NCBI RefSeq assembly: GCF_003057875.1
Contig: NZ_PYXZ01000010.1
Coordinates: 1-64,000, forward strand
Reading direction: 5' to 3'
DNA: 64,000 nt
Source of the DNA: Nocardioides currus
GTDB taxonomy: Bacteria > Actinomycetota > Actinomycetes > Propionibacteriales > Nocardioidaceae
In this document: positions 9,626 through 17,886 of the stretch, one piece after another
Layout: each line of letters starts with the position of its first letter
Position numbering within the stretch: the stretch's first letter is position 1
The notes under the pieces: generated by a model
Told to the model about the DNA's origin: nothing
Database searches by the model: none
Seen by the model: the letters and a program-made list of their open reading frames with translations, nothing else
Made by a program: the position numbers and the translations under genes

Positions 9626-9700
9626 GTGTCGAAGATCAAGGTTCTGAACTCGGTCGTCAAGCTGGATTGCCCAGCTTCCGGCTACCGAGCCTCCCAGTGA
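9626..9700 (+). CDS. Possible 24-residue mini-ORF coupled to the CBS gene
   Basis: GTG 9626 is preceded by GGAG 9 bases upstream and opens a 24-codon frame starting MSKIKVLNSVVKLDC. It ends in a TGA that overlaps the GTG of the next frame (GTGA at 9697-9700). It could be a coupling leader peptide, or the truncated start of a larger gene interrupted by mutation. I do not recognise the sequence. Confidence 0.35.
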   Translation: MSKIKVLNSVVKLDCPASGYRASQ

Positions 9701-10314
9701 ACGTCCTGGACCAGGAGGCGTCCTGCCTCGTCGCTGACGACGATGACCCGCCCACTCCGGATGGGACCGCCTTCGGTCTAGGAACGGTCATCGGTGATGT
9801 CATGCTTCGGCACCCCAAGACGCTACCTGCCCATGCGTCGGTCGAGCAGACGCGCGCGGCCCTGGCCAACGACCATGTGCACATGGTGCTGCTGACGGAG
9901 GGCACGACGCTCGTCGGCACCCTCGTGCGCGGCGACCTGCCGGGTGCGGAGTCCGGTGCCGGACCAGCGCTACCGTGGTCGAAGCTCGCCAGTCGGACCG
10001 TGGCACCGGCCACGGGAGCTGGAACCGTCCAACGACTGCTGGTCGAGCGTGGACTACGCCGACTGGCGGTGGTCAATCCCGAAGGCGCTTTACTCGGTCT
10101 CGTTTGCCTCAAGCGGCGCAGGTCGGGGTTTTGCTCGGACGCCGACGTCATATCTCGCGCACAGCACTCGCGTACACCCGGAGAAACCTCCAAGCTGGTT
10201 GAGCCGCTATATGGCGACCTCGACGATGTCTGCGACGACCCGAATGGGATAGACGGGCACAGGGACCATTGCGGGTGGCCCGGTCGGCACGCCGGTGACG
10301 AGGTCGAAACATGA
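9697..10314 (+). CDS. Two-CBS-domain protein with an extended C-terminus
   Basis: The roughly 205-residue frame contains a CBS pair. IGDVMLRHPKTLPAHASVEQ through LVGTLVRGDL forms the first domain, and ASRTVAPATGAGTVQRLLVERGLRRLAVV through LLGLVCLKRRRSGFCSD the second. CBS pairs bind adenine nucleotides and act as energy sensors. Relatives normally end shortly after the CLKRRR-GFCSD block, so the last 45 or so residues look like read-through after loss of a stop; they lie antisense to the Rieske gene over 108 bases. The start could be GTG 9697 (coupled to the mini-ORF) or TTG 9667. GC is lower than in the neighbours. Confidence 0.65.
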   Translation: MNVLDQEASCLVADDDDPPTPDGTAFGLGTVIGDVMLRHPKTLPAHASVEQTRAALANDHVHMVLLTEGTTLVGTLVRGDLPGAESGAGPALPWSKLASRTVAPATGAGTVQRLLVERGLRRLAVVNPEGALLGLVCLKRRRSGFCSDADVISRAQHSRTPGETSKLVEPLYGDLDDVCDDPNGIDGHRDHCGWPGRHAGDEVET

Positions 10315-10647
10315 GCCGTGGAGCCAGCACTCGACTACACCGCCGGTGACCTCTCCGTCGGAGAGCGCGACTTGACCATGACTGCATTCATCGAGCAGCG
10401 CGTGCACGACCCCGTCGCTGCGGGCTAGGCAGATGGGGACGCCGGAGAGCTCGAGATGGATTGCTTCCTCTTCGGGGAGGTCTGAGAGCGGGACGGCCCG
10501 CATCCACCGTGCGGTGGCGTCCGTGGGTGCCGGTGCCTCGGTCGCGGCCAGAACACCCAGCGCGAGATGTCCGCCCTCGTTTTCCCAGACGCCGATTCTG
10601 CGCCTGTCCGTCGCTGGACCTGGGCCGGTGGTTTGCTCGCCGGTCAT
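10207..10647 (-). CDS. Rieske [2Fe-2S] ferredoxin-like protein
   Basis: The 146-residue protein has the Rieske ligand pairs CSHG (DECSHGQVALSDGE) and CWLHGSCFD, about 17 residues apart, as in ferredoxin components of ring-hydroxylating or NirD-type systems. An AAGGAGG Shine-Dalgarno is 9 bases before the ATG. It carries about 40 extra N-terminal residues before the Rieske fold. Its 3' end overlaps the CBS frame tail to tail. Position after a nitrate reductase locus could suggest a redox partner, but no oxygenase or nirB is near. Confidence 0.85.
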   Translation of the reverse strand: MTGEQTTGPGPATDRRRIGVWENEGGHLALGVLAATEAPAPTDATARWMRAVPLSDLPEEEAIHLELSGVPICLARSDGVVHALLDECSHGQVALSDGEVTGGVVECWLHGSCFDLVTGVPTGPPAMVPVPVYPIRVVADIVEVAI

Positions 10648-10699
10648 ACGAGTGAACCTCCTTGGTCCCCACCTGAGGGAACGGTGACAACAGGGGTTC

Positions 10700-11050
10700 C
10701 TGGGTCATCCATCAGAGACTAGCTCGCGGACTGCACGCATTGCTCTCGCAAGCGGGCGCAGCTCACGCTTTCGGGCGTGCGCTTCGCCTGGACGTGCTAC
10801 TGGACCTGGCGACTGTGGACGGGGGGCACAGCGCGCAGGTGCTTGCGGACCGGATTTAGCGACCGTCACGCAGCGACGCGGCCTTGGCCGGCAGGACCTT
10901 CGCGAGCTCAGCGTTGCGAACTGGGTTCGAGGAACGAGGACACCGCTCACGCCATCATTGCCGATCTCGACGGCCGCGTAAGCCAGATGCTTGTCGAGCG
11001 CGTGCCAGACATCGACCTGCCGACGGTGGTACCCAGCGCTAGGTGACGCA
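10700..11050 (+). pseudogene. Possible decayed coding segment, family unknown
   Basis: Three short stretches in different frames look protein-like. From about 10718 there is LHALLSQAG then LRLDVLLDLATVDGG, ending at a TAG near 10859. Around 10890-10920 there is RQDLRELSVANWVR. From about 10928 to the stop at 11046 there is EDTAHAIIADLDGRVSQMLV. Read together they suggest one gene broken by frameshifts. I cannot name the family. Low GC and broken frames fit decay at the edge of the nitrate block. Confidence 0.25.
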
Positions 11051-11292
11051 AATCCACTCTGGATAGGCCGCACTCGCGATCCTCGAGCCAAGGTCGTCGC
11101 AGACCTGAAGCCGCGTCTCTGCCCTCAGCTTGCCCTCACCAGGACCGAAATCAACCCCAACTGACGATCGGTGCTCGCAGTCGTCAACTGAGAGTTTGTC
11201 CAGGTCAGAGGCGGTTGTCGACCATCGACGACGGACGACGAGAACCGCGAGTTTAGTTCCGCTTCAACGTCTGACGAGGCGCGGCCGGCCGC
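11047..11292. other. Gene-poor low-GC spacer
   Basis: I see no supported gene, RNA or repeat in these 246 bases. Base composition is closer to the stretch before narK than to the genes that follow, so the right border of the atypical block probably lies here. Confidence 0.4.
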
Positions 11293-12750
11293 TCAGCGCG
11301 CCTCCTCGACCGACCGCGAGTCGGTCAGGGTGAGGGCGCCCCAACCGGCGATCACCGCCACGACCACCGCGAGCGCGGCGTACGTCACCCGCTCGCCGTG
11401 GAAGAACGACGCGACCAGGCTGGTGCTCCACACGCCGTCGGGGAGCGTCGAGGTGACCAGCGCGGCGATCAGCGTGCCGACGACGGCGGTGCCGATGCTG
11501 GTGCCGACCTCCTGGGCGGTGTCGTTCAGGGCGGTGCCGATCGAGGTGCGGTTGGCTGGCATGGCGTCGACGAGGGCGACGGCGCAGATCGTCATGACGG
11601 TGCGAAGACCGACGGTCATCACGACGACGCAGGCCGCGATGGCGGCGTACCCGTGGTCCACGGCCCACGAGAGGCCGGCCAGCGAACCGGCGAGCAGCCC
11701 CGCGCCGACGAGGCACGCGATGCGGTGCCCGAAGCGCCTGCCGAGGCCCTCGGAGATCGGGGTCGCGAGGATCATCGTGACGATCAGGGGGAGGTTCGCG
11801 AGCCCGGCCTTCATCGGGCTCCAGCCGTAGGCGTACTGGTAGTGCAGGATCAGGCCGAACATCACGCCGGCCATCGCGATCGAGGTGCCGACCTGGGCGA
11901 TCGCAGCACCGCGGACGGTGCCGTCGGAGAAGAGCCTCAGGTCGAGCATCGGCTCGGGCGTACGGCGCTCGTGCCGGACGAAGGCCACCAGCGCGACCAG
12001 CGCTCCGACGGCCGATCCGAGGGTGACCAGTGAGACCCAGCCGTGCTCGATGCCGCTGGTGAGCGTGTAGCAGGCGAGCCCGATGGCGGTGATGGAGAAC
12101 GCGGCGCCGGGGAGGTCGAGGCGGTCGATCGTCAGGTCCTCGGGGCGGTCGGCCGCGACGCCGACCCGCACGCCGATCCAGGCGATGAGGGCGATGGGCG
12201 CGTTGACGACGAGCAGCCACTCCCAGCGGAGGTGGGTCAGCACGGAGCCGCCGAGCACGGGGCCGAGGATGAAGCCGCTCATCCCGACGATGATCATCAC
12301 GGTCATCGCGCGCATCCGCAGGGCCTGGTCGTCGAAGAGCCGGAAGACCAGGGAGTTCGTGATGGGGGCCATCGCGGCGGCTGCGAGCCCCAGGGCAGCA
12401 CGGAGGGCGATCAGCTCGCCGGCGGTCTGGACGAGCACGACCGCGAGGCTGATCAGGCCGAAGGCGCTCAGGCCCCAGAGCAGCACGCGCCGACGGCCGA
12501 TGCGGTCGGCCATCGAGCCGGCGGTGAGCAGCAGGCCGCCGAAGGTGAGGGAGTAGGCGCCGGTGACCCACTGGAGGGCCGTGGTGCCGCTGCCGAGGTC
12601 GCGGCCGATGGCCGGCAGCGCGATCGTGAGGAGCGTGTTGTCGACCATCTCGACGAAGAAGGCCAGGCAGAGGGCGAGAAGCGGGATCCACGCCGCCCGG
12701 AGGGACGGGTAGGTACGGGCCGGCGCGGGCTGGACGGTGAGAGCAGTCAT
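11293..12750 (-). CDS. DHA2-type MFS drug exporter (EmrB/QacA class)
   Basis: The 485-residue protein has 14 predicted membrane helices. It includes motif FFVEMVDNTLLTIALPAIG in helix 1 and the MFS loop GSMADRIGRRRVLLWG, typical of proton-driven multidrug exporters. ATG 12750 was chosen because GGAGG lies about 9 bases upstream and the protein then starts directly before helix 1; an in-frame start at 12810 would sit inside the operator. The gene diverges from the TetR gene at 12875, and the shared gap contains a strong palindrome, so repression by that TetR and induction by a small molecule are expected. Confidence 0.92.
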   Translation of the reverse strand: MTALTVQPAPARTYPSLRAAWIPLLALCLAFFVEMVDNTLLTIALPAIGRDLGSGTTALQWVTGAYSLTFGGLLLTAGSMADRIGRRRVLLWGLSAFGLISLAVVLVQTAGELIALRAALGLAAAAMAPITNSLVFRLFDDQALRMRAMTVMIIVGMSGFILGPVLGGSVLTHLRWEWLLVVNAPIALIAWIGVRVGVAADRPEDLTIDRLDLPGAAFSITAIGLACYTLTSGIEHGWVSLVTLGSAVGALVALVAFVRHERRTPEPMLDLRLFSDGTVRGAAIAQVGTSIAMAGVMFGLILHYQYAYGWSPMKAGLANLPLIVTMILATPISEGLGRRFGHRIACLVGAGLLAGSLAGLSWAVDHGYAAIAACVVVMTVGLRTVMTICAVALVDAMPANRTSIGTALNDTAQEVGTSIGTAVVGTLIAALVTSTLPDGVWSTSLVASFFHGERVTYAALAVVVAVIAGWGALTLTDSRSVEEAR

Positions 12751-12784
12751 GGGAGGCACCTCCTCGGTGCGGGTCGATCGATCA

Positions 12785-12834
12785 TCGAACGTTGTACGAT
12801 TCTCGTACAACGTTCGAAAGATAGAACACTGTTC
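12785..12834. promoter_or_regulatory. TetR operator: 15-bp perfect palindrome plus a weaker dyad
   Basis: TCGAACGTTGTACGA at 12785-12799 is mirrored exactly by 12803-12817 across a TTC spacer. A second smaller dyad, GAACA-C-TGTTC, is at 12824-12834. Both sit between the divergent exporter and tetR genes, where a TetR dimer would block both promoters. Confidence 0.8.
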
Positions 12835-12874
12835 GATGGGTGTGCAACACCATGCACGATCGTGAGGTGATGGG

Positions 12875-13624
12875 ATGGGTCACATGGTTGACAAGCGCGC
12901 TCGCCCCGAGCGGCGCGGAGGCGGCGGAGCTGGCGCGAACCGGCGGCGCGCTGCGCACTCGATGGAGGCCGTCATCTCCGAGGCGGTCGCGCTCCTCGAC
13001 GAGGCCGGCGACTCCGCGCTGACCTTCCGTGCGCTCGCCGCGCGGCTCGGCGGAGGAGCGGCCAGCATCTACTGGTACGTCGCGAGCAAGGACGAGCTCC
13101 TCGACCGCGCCAGCGACCACGTCATCGCCCAGGTGATCACCGACACGGCCGGCTTCCACGGATCCGAGGACCCGATCGACGACCTCCGTGCGATCGCGGT
13201 GACCCTCTTCGATGCGATCACCGACCGACCCTGGCTCGGTGCCTACTTCATGCGCGACACCGAGGTGCAGCCCAACGCTCTGGCCCTCTACGAGCGGCTC
13301 GGCCAGCAGGTGCTGCGCCTCGACCTGACTCCCCGGCAGTCGTTCCACGCCGTCTCGGCCGTGATGGGCTTCGTCGTCGGCATCGCCGCCGACCTCGGCC
13401 AGAAGCCGCCGGAGGAGGTCGTCGACGGCTCGGTCGCGCGCGACGAGTACATCGAGCGTTTCGCCGACCAGTGGCGCGCCCTCGACCCGGCAGAGTTCCC
13501 GTTCGTGCACCACATCGCCGACGAGTTCGCCGGTCACGACGACACCGAGCAGTTCCGCGCCGGCCTCGACCTCCTGCTCGCCGGACTTCGACTGCAGGCA
13601 GGCGCACGCCCCGGACGCGGCTGA
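12875..13624 (+). CDS. TetR-family repressor with TetR_C-like ligand domain
   Basis: The 249-residue protein has a basic N-terminus (about 25 residues), then an HTH around residues 28-75 with LTFRALAARLGGGAASIYWYV as recognition region, then a helical effector domain. GAGGTGA lies 4 bases before ATG 12875; ATG 12884 is a possible later start. It is divergent from the DHA2 exporter, with a 15-bp palindrome between them, which makes it the likely autorepressor and exporter repressor. The ligand is unknown. Confidence 0.9.
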   Translation: MGHMVDKRARPERRGGGGAGANRRRAAHSMEAVISEAVALLDEAGDSALTFRALAARLGGGAASIYWYVASKDELLDRASDHVIAQVITDTAGFHGSEDPIDDLRAIAVTLFDAITDRPWLGAYFMRDTEVQPNALALYERLGQQVLRLDLTPRQSFHAVSAVMGFVVGIAADLGQKPPEEVVDGSVARDEYIERFADQWRALDPAEFPFVHHIADEFAGHDDTEQFRAGLDLLLAGLRLQAGARPGRG

Positions 13625-13638
13625 GCAGCGGCTCGCGG

Positions 13639-14055
13639 TCAGACCGAGAAGTGACCCGGCGCGAGGCTGCGCAGCACGCAGAGCTCGTGGCCCTCCGGGT
13701 CGGCGAGCACGACCCAGGACTCCTCGCCGCTCTGGCCGACGTCCGCCCGGGTGGCGCCGAGGGCGAGCAGCCGCTCGACCTCCTCGTCGCGGGAGCAGTC
13801 GACGGGGGAGAGGTCGAGGTGCATGCGGTTCTTGACGACCTTGCCCTCCTCGACGGCGGCCAGGAACATCGTCGGCGGCACCGGGCCCGCGCGCACGGCG
13901 TCGAGCAGCTCCCGGTCGTCGCGGCCATCCGGGCCGATCTCCACGAGGCCGGGCTCGCGGTGCAGCACCACCCAGCCGAGGGCCTGGGTCCAGAAGTCCG
14001 CCAGCCGGTCGGGGTCGTGGCAGTCGAGCGAGATCTCGGTCAGTCGTGACGTCAT
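13639..14055 (-). CDS. VOC-superfamily (glyoxalase-like) protein
   Basis: The 138-residue protein has two beta-alpha-beta-beta-beta units: ISLDCHDPDRLADFWTQALGW at the start, NRMHLDLSPVDCSRDEEVERLLALGA in the middle, and WVVLADPEGHELCVL at the end. This is the Glyoxalase_6 arrangement common in actinobacteria. The metal and substrate are not evident. A TGTGAT -10-like hexamer is 6 bases before the ATG, fitting a leaderless message. Its stop lies 15 bases from that of tetR (convergent). Confidence 0.85.
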   Translation of the reverse strand: MTSRLTEISLDCHDPDRLADFWTQALGWVVLHREPGLVEIGPDGRDDRELLDAVRAGPVPPTMFLAAVEEGKVVKNRMHLDLSPVDCSRDEEVERLLALGATRADVGQSGEESWVVLADPEGHELCVLRSLAPGHFSV

Positions 14056-14094
14056 GGAGTGATCACAGCACGAACCGCCGACGCAGGAGCGACG

Positions 14095-15261
14095 TCAGCC
14101 GGCCAGACCCGTCAGGACGGGCACCGCGTCGGCGGGGCGCGGCAGGTCGGCCATGGCCGCAGCGACCTGCCGGGCGCACACGGCGAACTCCAGTTCGGCG
14201 AGCAGTCGGCGCACCTGTGCTGCTGCGGGCTCCACCGAGGCAGGGCCTCGCTCGACCGTCAGCCCCGCACCGACCGCCTGCACGTGCTCGCCGTTGACGA
14301 TCTGGTCAAAGGTGAACAGGGGCACGACGACCTGCGGCACGCCGGCGGCCAGGGCGCCCATCGTCGTACCGAAACCACCGTGCCCGAGCATCGCGGCGGC
14401 CTCGCCGAGCGCCGCGTCCTGGGGCCACCACTGCTCCACCCGCGCGTTGGGTGGTAGGGCGCCGAGCGTTGCTGGGTCGACCTTCCTCCCGACCGTCATC
14501 AGCACGCGTGCCTCGGTGTCGGCCAGCGCGTCCAGCGCGGCCCGGAAGACGCCGGCGAACGGAGGCAGCGAGCCGGTGACCGAGCCGAAGGTGACGTAGA
14601 CCAGCGGTACCTCCGGGTCGCCCCAGACAGGCACGTGGGGCGCATCGGCGACCGTCGTCGGCTCGTGGAAGCGCAGGAAGCCGGCGCCTCCCTGCTCGGT
14701 GCCGGACGCCCGGTCGAGGACCTCGGGCACCAGGCTCAGGACGGTCTCGCCGTCCATCGCCGGGCCCAGCCGGTCCTCGTCCAGTCCGGCCAGGTGGCCG
14801 AGCTCGGCGAGCGGCTCACCGATCGACTCGGCGAAGCGGGGCAGGACCTCGTGCATCCCGATGCACACCTGGGCGTGCGGCACCCCGCCCCTCTCGGCCG
14901 CCGCGAGCGAGCCCAGCTCGGCGGTCTCGCGGAGCACCAGGTCCGGCTGCCAGCGCTCGACGACCTCCAGCAGCCCTGGCAGCGCGGCCTGGGCGTCGAT
15001 CCGGGCGAACACCTCACGGATGACGACCTCGTCGGCCTCCTCGAACTCCAGGCTCGGCAGGCTGCCCATGACGGGACCGATCAGCTCCGGTGGCGCGTCG
15101 GCGAAGGGCTCGTGCGCGAACCCGGCCCGGGCCACCGCAGCGCCGTACGACGCGGGCGCAGCCACCCGCACGTCGTGGCCCGCGTCCCGCAGGGCTCGCG
15201 CGAACGGCATCAGCGGCCCGAAGTGGCCGTCGTTGGCCGTGGTCGCACACAGCACGCGCAC
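14095..15261 (-). CDS. UGT-like (MGT-type) glycosyltransferase
   Basis: The 388-residue GT-B protein opens MRVLCATTANDGHFGPLMPFARALRDAG, the N-terminal acceptor half of the GT1 family. In the C-terminal half, GHGGFGTTMGALAAGVPQVVVPLFTFDQ is the nucleotide-sugar signature. Such enzymes glycosylate macrolides, sterols or other small hydrophobic acceptors. GTG 15261 gives the standard N-terminus; further upstream in-frame codons (GTG 15285) are possible, but still longer starts would run into the divergent glutaredoxin gene at 15323. Confidence 0.85.
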   Translation of the reverse strand: MRVLCATTANDGHFGPLMPFARALRDAGHDVRVAAPASYGAAVARAGFAHEPFADAPPELIGPVMGSLPSLEFEEADEVVIREVFARIDAQAALPGLLEVVERWQPDLVLRETAELGSLAAAERGGVPHAQVCIGMHEVLPRFAESIGEPLAELGHLAGLDEDRLGPAMDGETVLSLVPEVLDRASGTEQGGAGFLRFHEPTTVADAPHVPVWGDPEVPLVYVTFGSVTGSLPPFAGVFRAALDALADTEARVLMTVGRKVDPATLGALPPNARVEQWWPQDAALGEAAAMLGHGGFGTTMGALAAGVPQVVVPLFTFDQIVNGEHVQAVGAGLTVERGPASVEPAAAQVRRLLAELEFAVCARQVAAAMADLPRPADAVPVLTGLAG

Positions 15262-15310
15262 CCCACGAGATTCCCACTCGGCCACCGACTCGGCAAGACC
15301 GTCACGGGGC

Positions 15311-15316
15311 CATACT
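15311..15316 (+). promoter_or_regulatory. -10 hexamer of a leaderless promoter (glutaredoxin gene)
   Basis: CATACT is followed by a 6-base spacer and the GTG start at 15323, so transcription would begin at or next to the start codon. No Shine-Dalgarno is present. Confidence 0.5.
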
Positions 15317-15322
15317 GGGGAC

Positions 15323-15619
15323 GTGTTCGGACACCGCCCCGTCTCCGTCTCCGCCGCCGAGGGTGCGCGCGCGGCGCAGGCCGGTCGGGTGGTCATCTAC
15401 TGGCGCAAGGGCTGCCCGTTCACCAAGCGGCTGCGGCTCGTGCTCGGCAAGCGCGGTGGCGAGGCGGTGTGGGTCGACATCTGGGCCGACGCCGACGCGG
15501 CGGCGTACGTCCGCAGCGTCAACGACGGCAACGAGACCGTGCCGACCGTCGTCATCGACGGGGAGCCGCACACCAACCCGGCCCCCCGCGTCGTCATGGC
15601 CGCCCTGTCCCGCGGCTGA
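15323..15619 (+). CDS. Glutaredoxin/mycoredoxin-like protein with CPFT motif
   Basis: The 98-residue thioredoxin-fold protein contains WRKGCPFTKRL (active-site Cys, monothiol CPFT), NETVPTVVIDG (cis-Pro loop) and a C-terminal helix. Actinobacteria use such proteins with mycothiol to reduce mixed disulfides, and mshB is present in this window. The second active-site Cys of dithiol mycoredoxins is replaced by Thr, so a monothiol mechanism is expected. Its stop is 3 bases from that of the convergent MMPL gene. Confidence 0.8.
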   Translation: MFGHRPVSVSAAEGARAAQAGRVVIYWRKGCPFTKRLRLVLGKRGGEAVWVDIWADADAAAYVRSVNDGNETVPTVVIDGEPHTNPAPRVVMAALSRG

Positions 15620-15622
15620 CCC

Positions 15623-17860
15623 TCAGGCGGTGGTCGCGCCGTCCGCCTCGAGACGTGAGGCGAGGCGCTCGCCCTCGATGTCGAGGTTGGGCACGAACCG
15701 CTCGAGCCACCTCGGCATCCACCAGATCCGGTCCCCGACGATCGCCATGAAGGCGGGCACGATCATCATCCGGACCAGGAAGGCGTCGGCGAGGACGCCG
15801 ACGGCGAGGGCGAAGCCGATGGTCTTGAGGATGACGTCGTCGGTGAGGGCGAAGCCGGCGAAGACGCCCATCATGATCACGGCAGCGGCGACCACGACGC
15901 GCGCGCTGTGCGCGAACCCGTCGATCACCGCCTGCCGAGCCGGAGTGCCGTGGACGTAGGCCTCCCGCATCCGGGTCACGAGGAAGACCTCGTAGTCCAT
16001 CGCGAGCCCGAACAGGATGCCGGTGAGCAGGATCGGCAGGATGAAGATGACCGGCGAGGTCGTGTCGAGGCCGAGGAGGCTGCTGAGCCACCCCCACTGG
16101 AACACCGCGACCGTCGCGCCGAGCGACACCCCGACCGAGAGCAGGAAGCCGAGCGCGGCCTTGACCGGCACCCAGATCGAGCGGAAGACGGCGATGAGCA
16201 GGAAGACGGCCATGCCGACCACCACGACGAGGTAGACCGGGAACGCGTCGGTCAGCTCGTTGGCGATGTCGACGCCGACCGCCGTCTGCCCGCTGACGAG
16301 GGCGCGGGCGCCGGTCTCGCCGGGCAGGTCGGCCATTGCGTCGCGGATGTCTGCCACCAGCTCCTTGGTCGACTGGTCGGAGGGGCCGGAGCCCGGGACG
16401 ACCGTGATCGTCGCGAGCTGGAGGGCCTCGAGCTGCTGGGCGAAGGCCTCCTGCGCCTCCGGCGCGTCACTGGTCAGGGCGGGTACGACGGCGGCGATGT
16501 CGGACCCGTCCTGCGCGGCCATCTCCTGGAGCCGCGTGGTCGCGGCGTCGACGGCGGCGGCCGGTTCGTCGGCGCCCTGGGTGTCGACGACCACGATGAG
16601 CGGACCGTTGGCGCCGGCGCCGAAGTTGTCGGCGATCAGGTCGTAGGCCACCCGCGCGTCCGAGCCGGCGGGCTTGCTGGCGTCGTCGGGCAGCGCGAGC
16701 TGCATCGACGCGACCGGGATCGAGGCGATGGCGGCCAGGGCGATCCCGGCGACCAGCGCCGGCCAGCGGAAGCGGCTGGTCGTCTCGACCCAGCGGCGGC
16801 CGTTGGTGCGTTCGGAGCCGCCCTCGGGGTCGCGGTCCTTGAGGAACGACAGGCGACCCGTGGTGACCCGGCGTCCGGCGAAGCCGAGCAGCGCGGGGAG
16901 GAGGGTCAGGGCGATGAGGACCGAGATGGCGACCGTGAACGCACCGCCGAGGCCCATCTGGGTGAGGAAGCCGATGCCGGTCACGCTCAGGCCGGCGAGC
17001 GCGATGATGACGGTGAGGCCGGCGAAGACGACCGCGGAGCCGGCGGTGCCGACCGCGCGCCCGGCCGCCTCCTCGAGCGTGCGGCCCTGGCGCACCTCGT
17101 GCTGGTAGCGCGACATGATGAACAGCGCGTAGTCGATCCCGACCGCGAGTCCGAGCATCGTGCCGAGCGCGGGCGTGACGGAGCTCAGCTCGACGAAGCC
17201 GGTCAGCAGGGTGATCGAGACGACGCCGATGCCGACGCCGACGACGGCTGTGAGGAGCGGCATGCCGGCGGCGACCAGCGAGCCGAAGGTGAGGGCGAGC
17301 ACGACGAACGCCACCGCGATGCCGATCAGCTCGGCGATCGGTAGCGCCGTCTCCCCAGCCAGCGCGTCCCCGCCGACGGCGACGGTGAGCCCGGCGTCCT
17401 CCGCCGCCTGCGCCGCGTCCTCGAGCGCGTCCTTGTCGGACTGGGGGAGGTCCACCACGGTGCTGGAGTAGCTCACCGAGGCGTAGCCGACGCGCCCGTC
17501 CTCGGAGATCGTCCCGGCGGTGAACGGGTCGGCCACCGACAGCACCCCGTCGGTGGTGAGGTCGGCGATCGCGCGGTCGACGACCTTCTTGTTGTCCGGG
17601 TCGCTCAGCGACTGTCCCTCGGGCGCCTCGAACACGACGCGCGCGCTGGCGCCGTCCGGTGCGGCCTGCGGGCTGCGCTCCTGGATCAGGTCGAAGGCCT
17701 CCGTCGACTCGATGCCCGACAGCTCGAAGTTGTCGTTGGTCTGACCGGCGAGCGTCGCGGCGCCGGCCCCGAGCACGACGAAGAGGATCGCCCAGGCGCC
17801 GGCGACCAGCCGTCGGTGCACGAACGACCAGCGTCCGAGTCGGAACAGGTGCCACGCCAT
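15623..17860 (-). CDS. MMPL-family RND transporter
   Basis: The 745-residue protein has 12 predicted helices in two RND halves. Each half has a large periplasmic loop, and the sterol-sensing-like cores include GIDYALFIMSRYQHE and AMDYEVFLVTRMREA with the conserved Asp-Tyr pairs for proton coupling. MMPL proteins export lipids or drugs. ATG 17860 is placed 5 bases after GGAGG; an in-frame codon at 17968 lacks support. It is divergent from a TetR gene and probably controlled by it. Confidence 0.92.
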   Translation of the reverse strand: MAWHLFRLGRWSFVHRRLVAGAWAILFVVLGAGAATLAGQTNDNFELSGIESTEAFDLIQERSPQAAPDGASARVVFEAPEGQSLSDPDNKKVVDRAIADLTTDGVLSVADPFTAGTISEDGRVGYASVSYSSTVVDLPQSDKDALEDAAQAAEDAGLTVAVGGDALAGETALPIAELIGIAVAFVVLALTFGSLVAAGMPLLTAVVGVGIGVVSITLLTGFVELSSVTPALGTMLGLAVGIDYALFIMSRYQHEVRQGRTLEEAAGRAVGTAGSAVVFAGLTVIIALAGLSVTGIGFLTQMGLGGAFTVAISVLIALTLLPALLGFAGRRVTTGRLSFLKDRDPEGGSERTNGRRWVETTSRFRWPALVAGIALAAIASIPVASMQLALPDDASKPAGSDARVAYDLIADNFGAGANGPLIVVVDTQGADEPAAAVDAATTRLQEMAAQDGSDIAAVVPALTSDAPEAQEAFAQQLEALQLATITVVPGSGPSDQSTKELVADIRDAMADLPGETGARALVSGQTAVGVDIANELTDAFPVYLVVVVGMAVFLLIAVFRSIWVPVKAALGFLLSVGVSLGATVAVFQWGWLSSLLGLDTTSPVIFILPILLTGILFGLAMDYEVFLVTRMREAYVHGTPARQAVIDGFAHSARVVVAAAVIMMGVFAGFALTDDVILKTIGFALAVGVLADAFLVRMMIVPAFMAIVGDRIWWMPRWLERFVPNLDIEGERLASRLEADGATTA

Positions 17861-17886
17861 CAGGACCTCCAGGAGAACGTTGAAAC

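Noticed and set aside
10705..11091. 128-codon minus-strand frame after the Rieske gene
   Set aside because: It is Arg/Pro-rich without a domain, and opposite to frames that look more protein-like; treated as non-coding.
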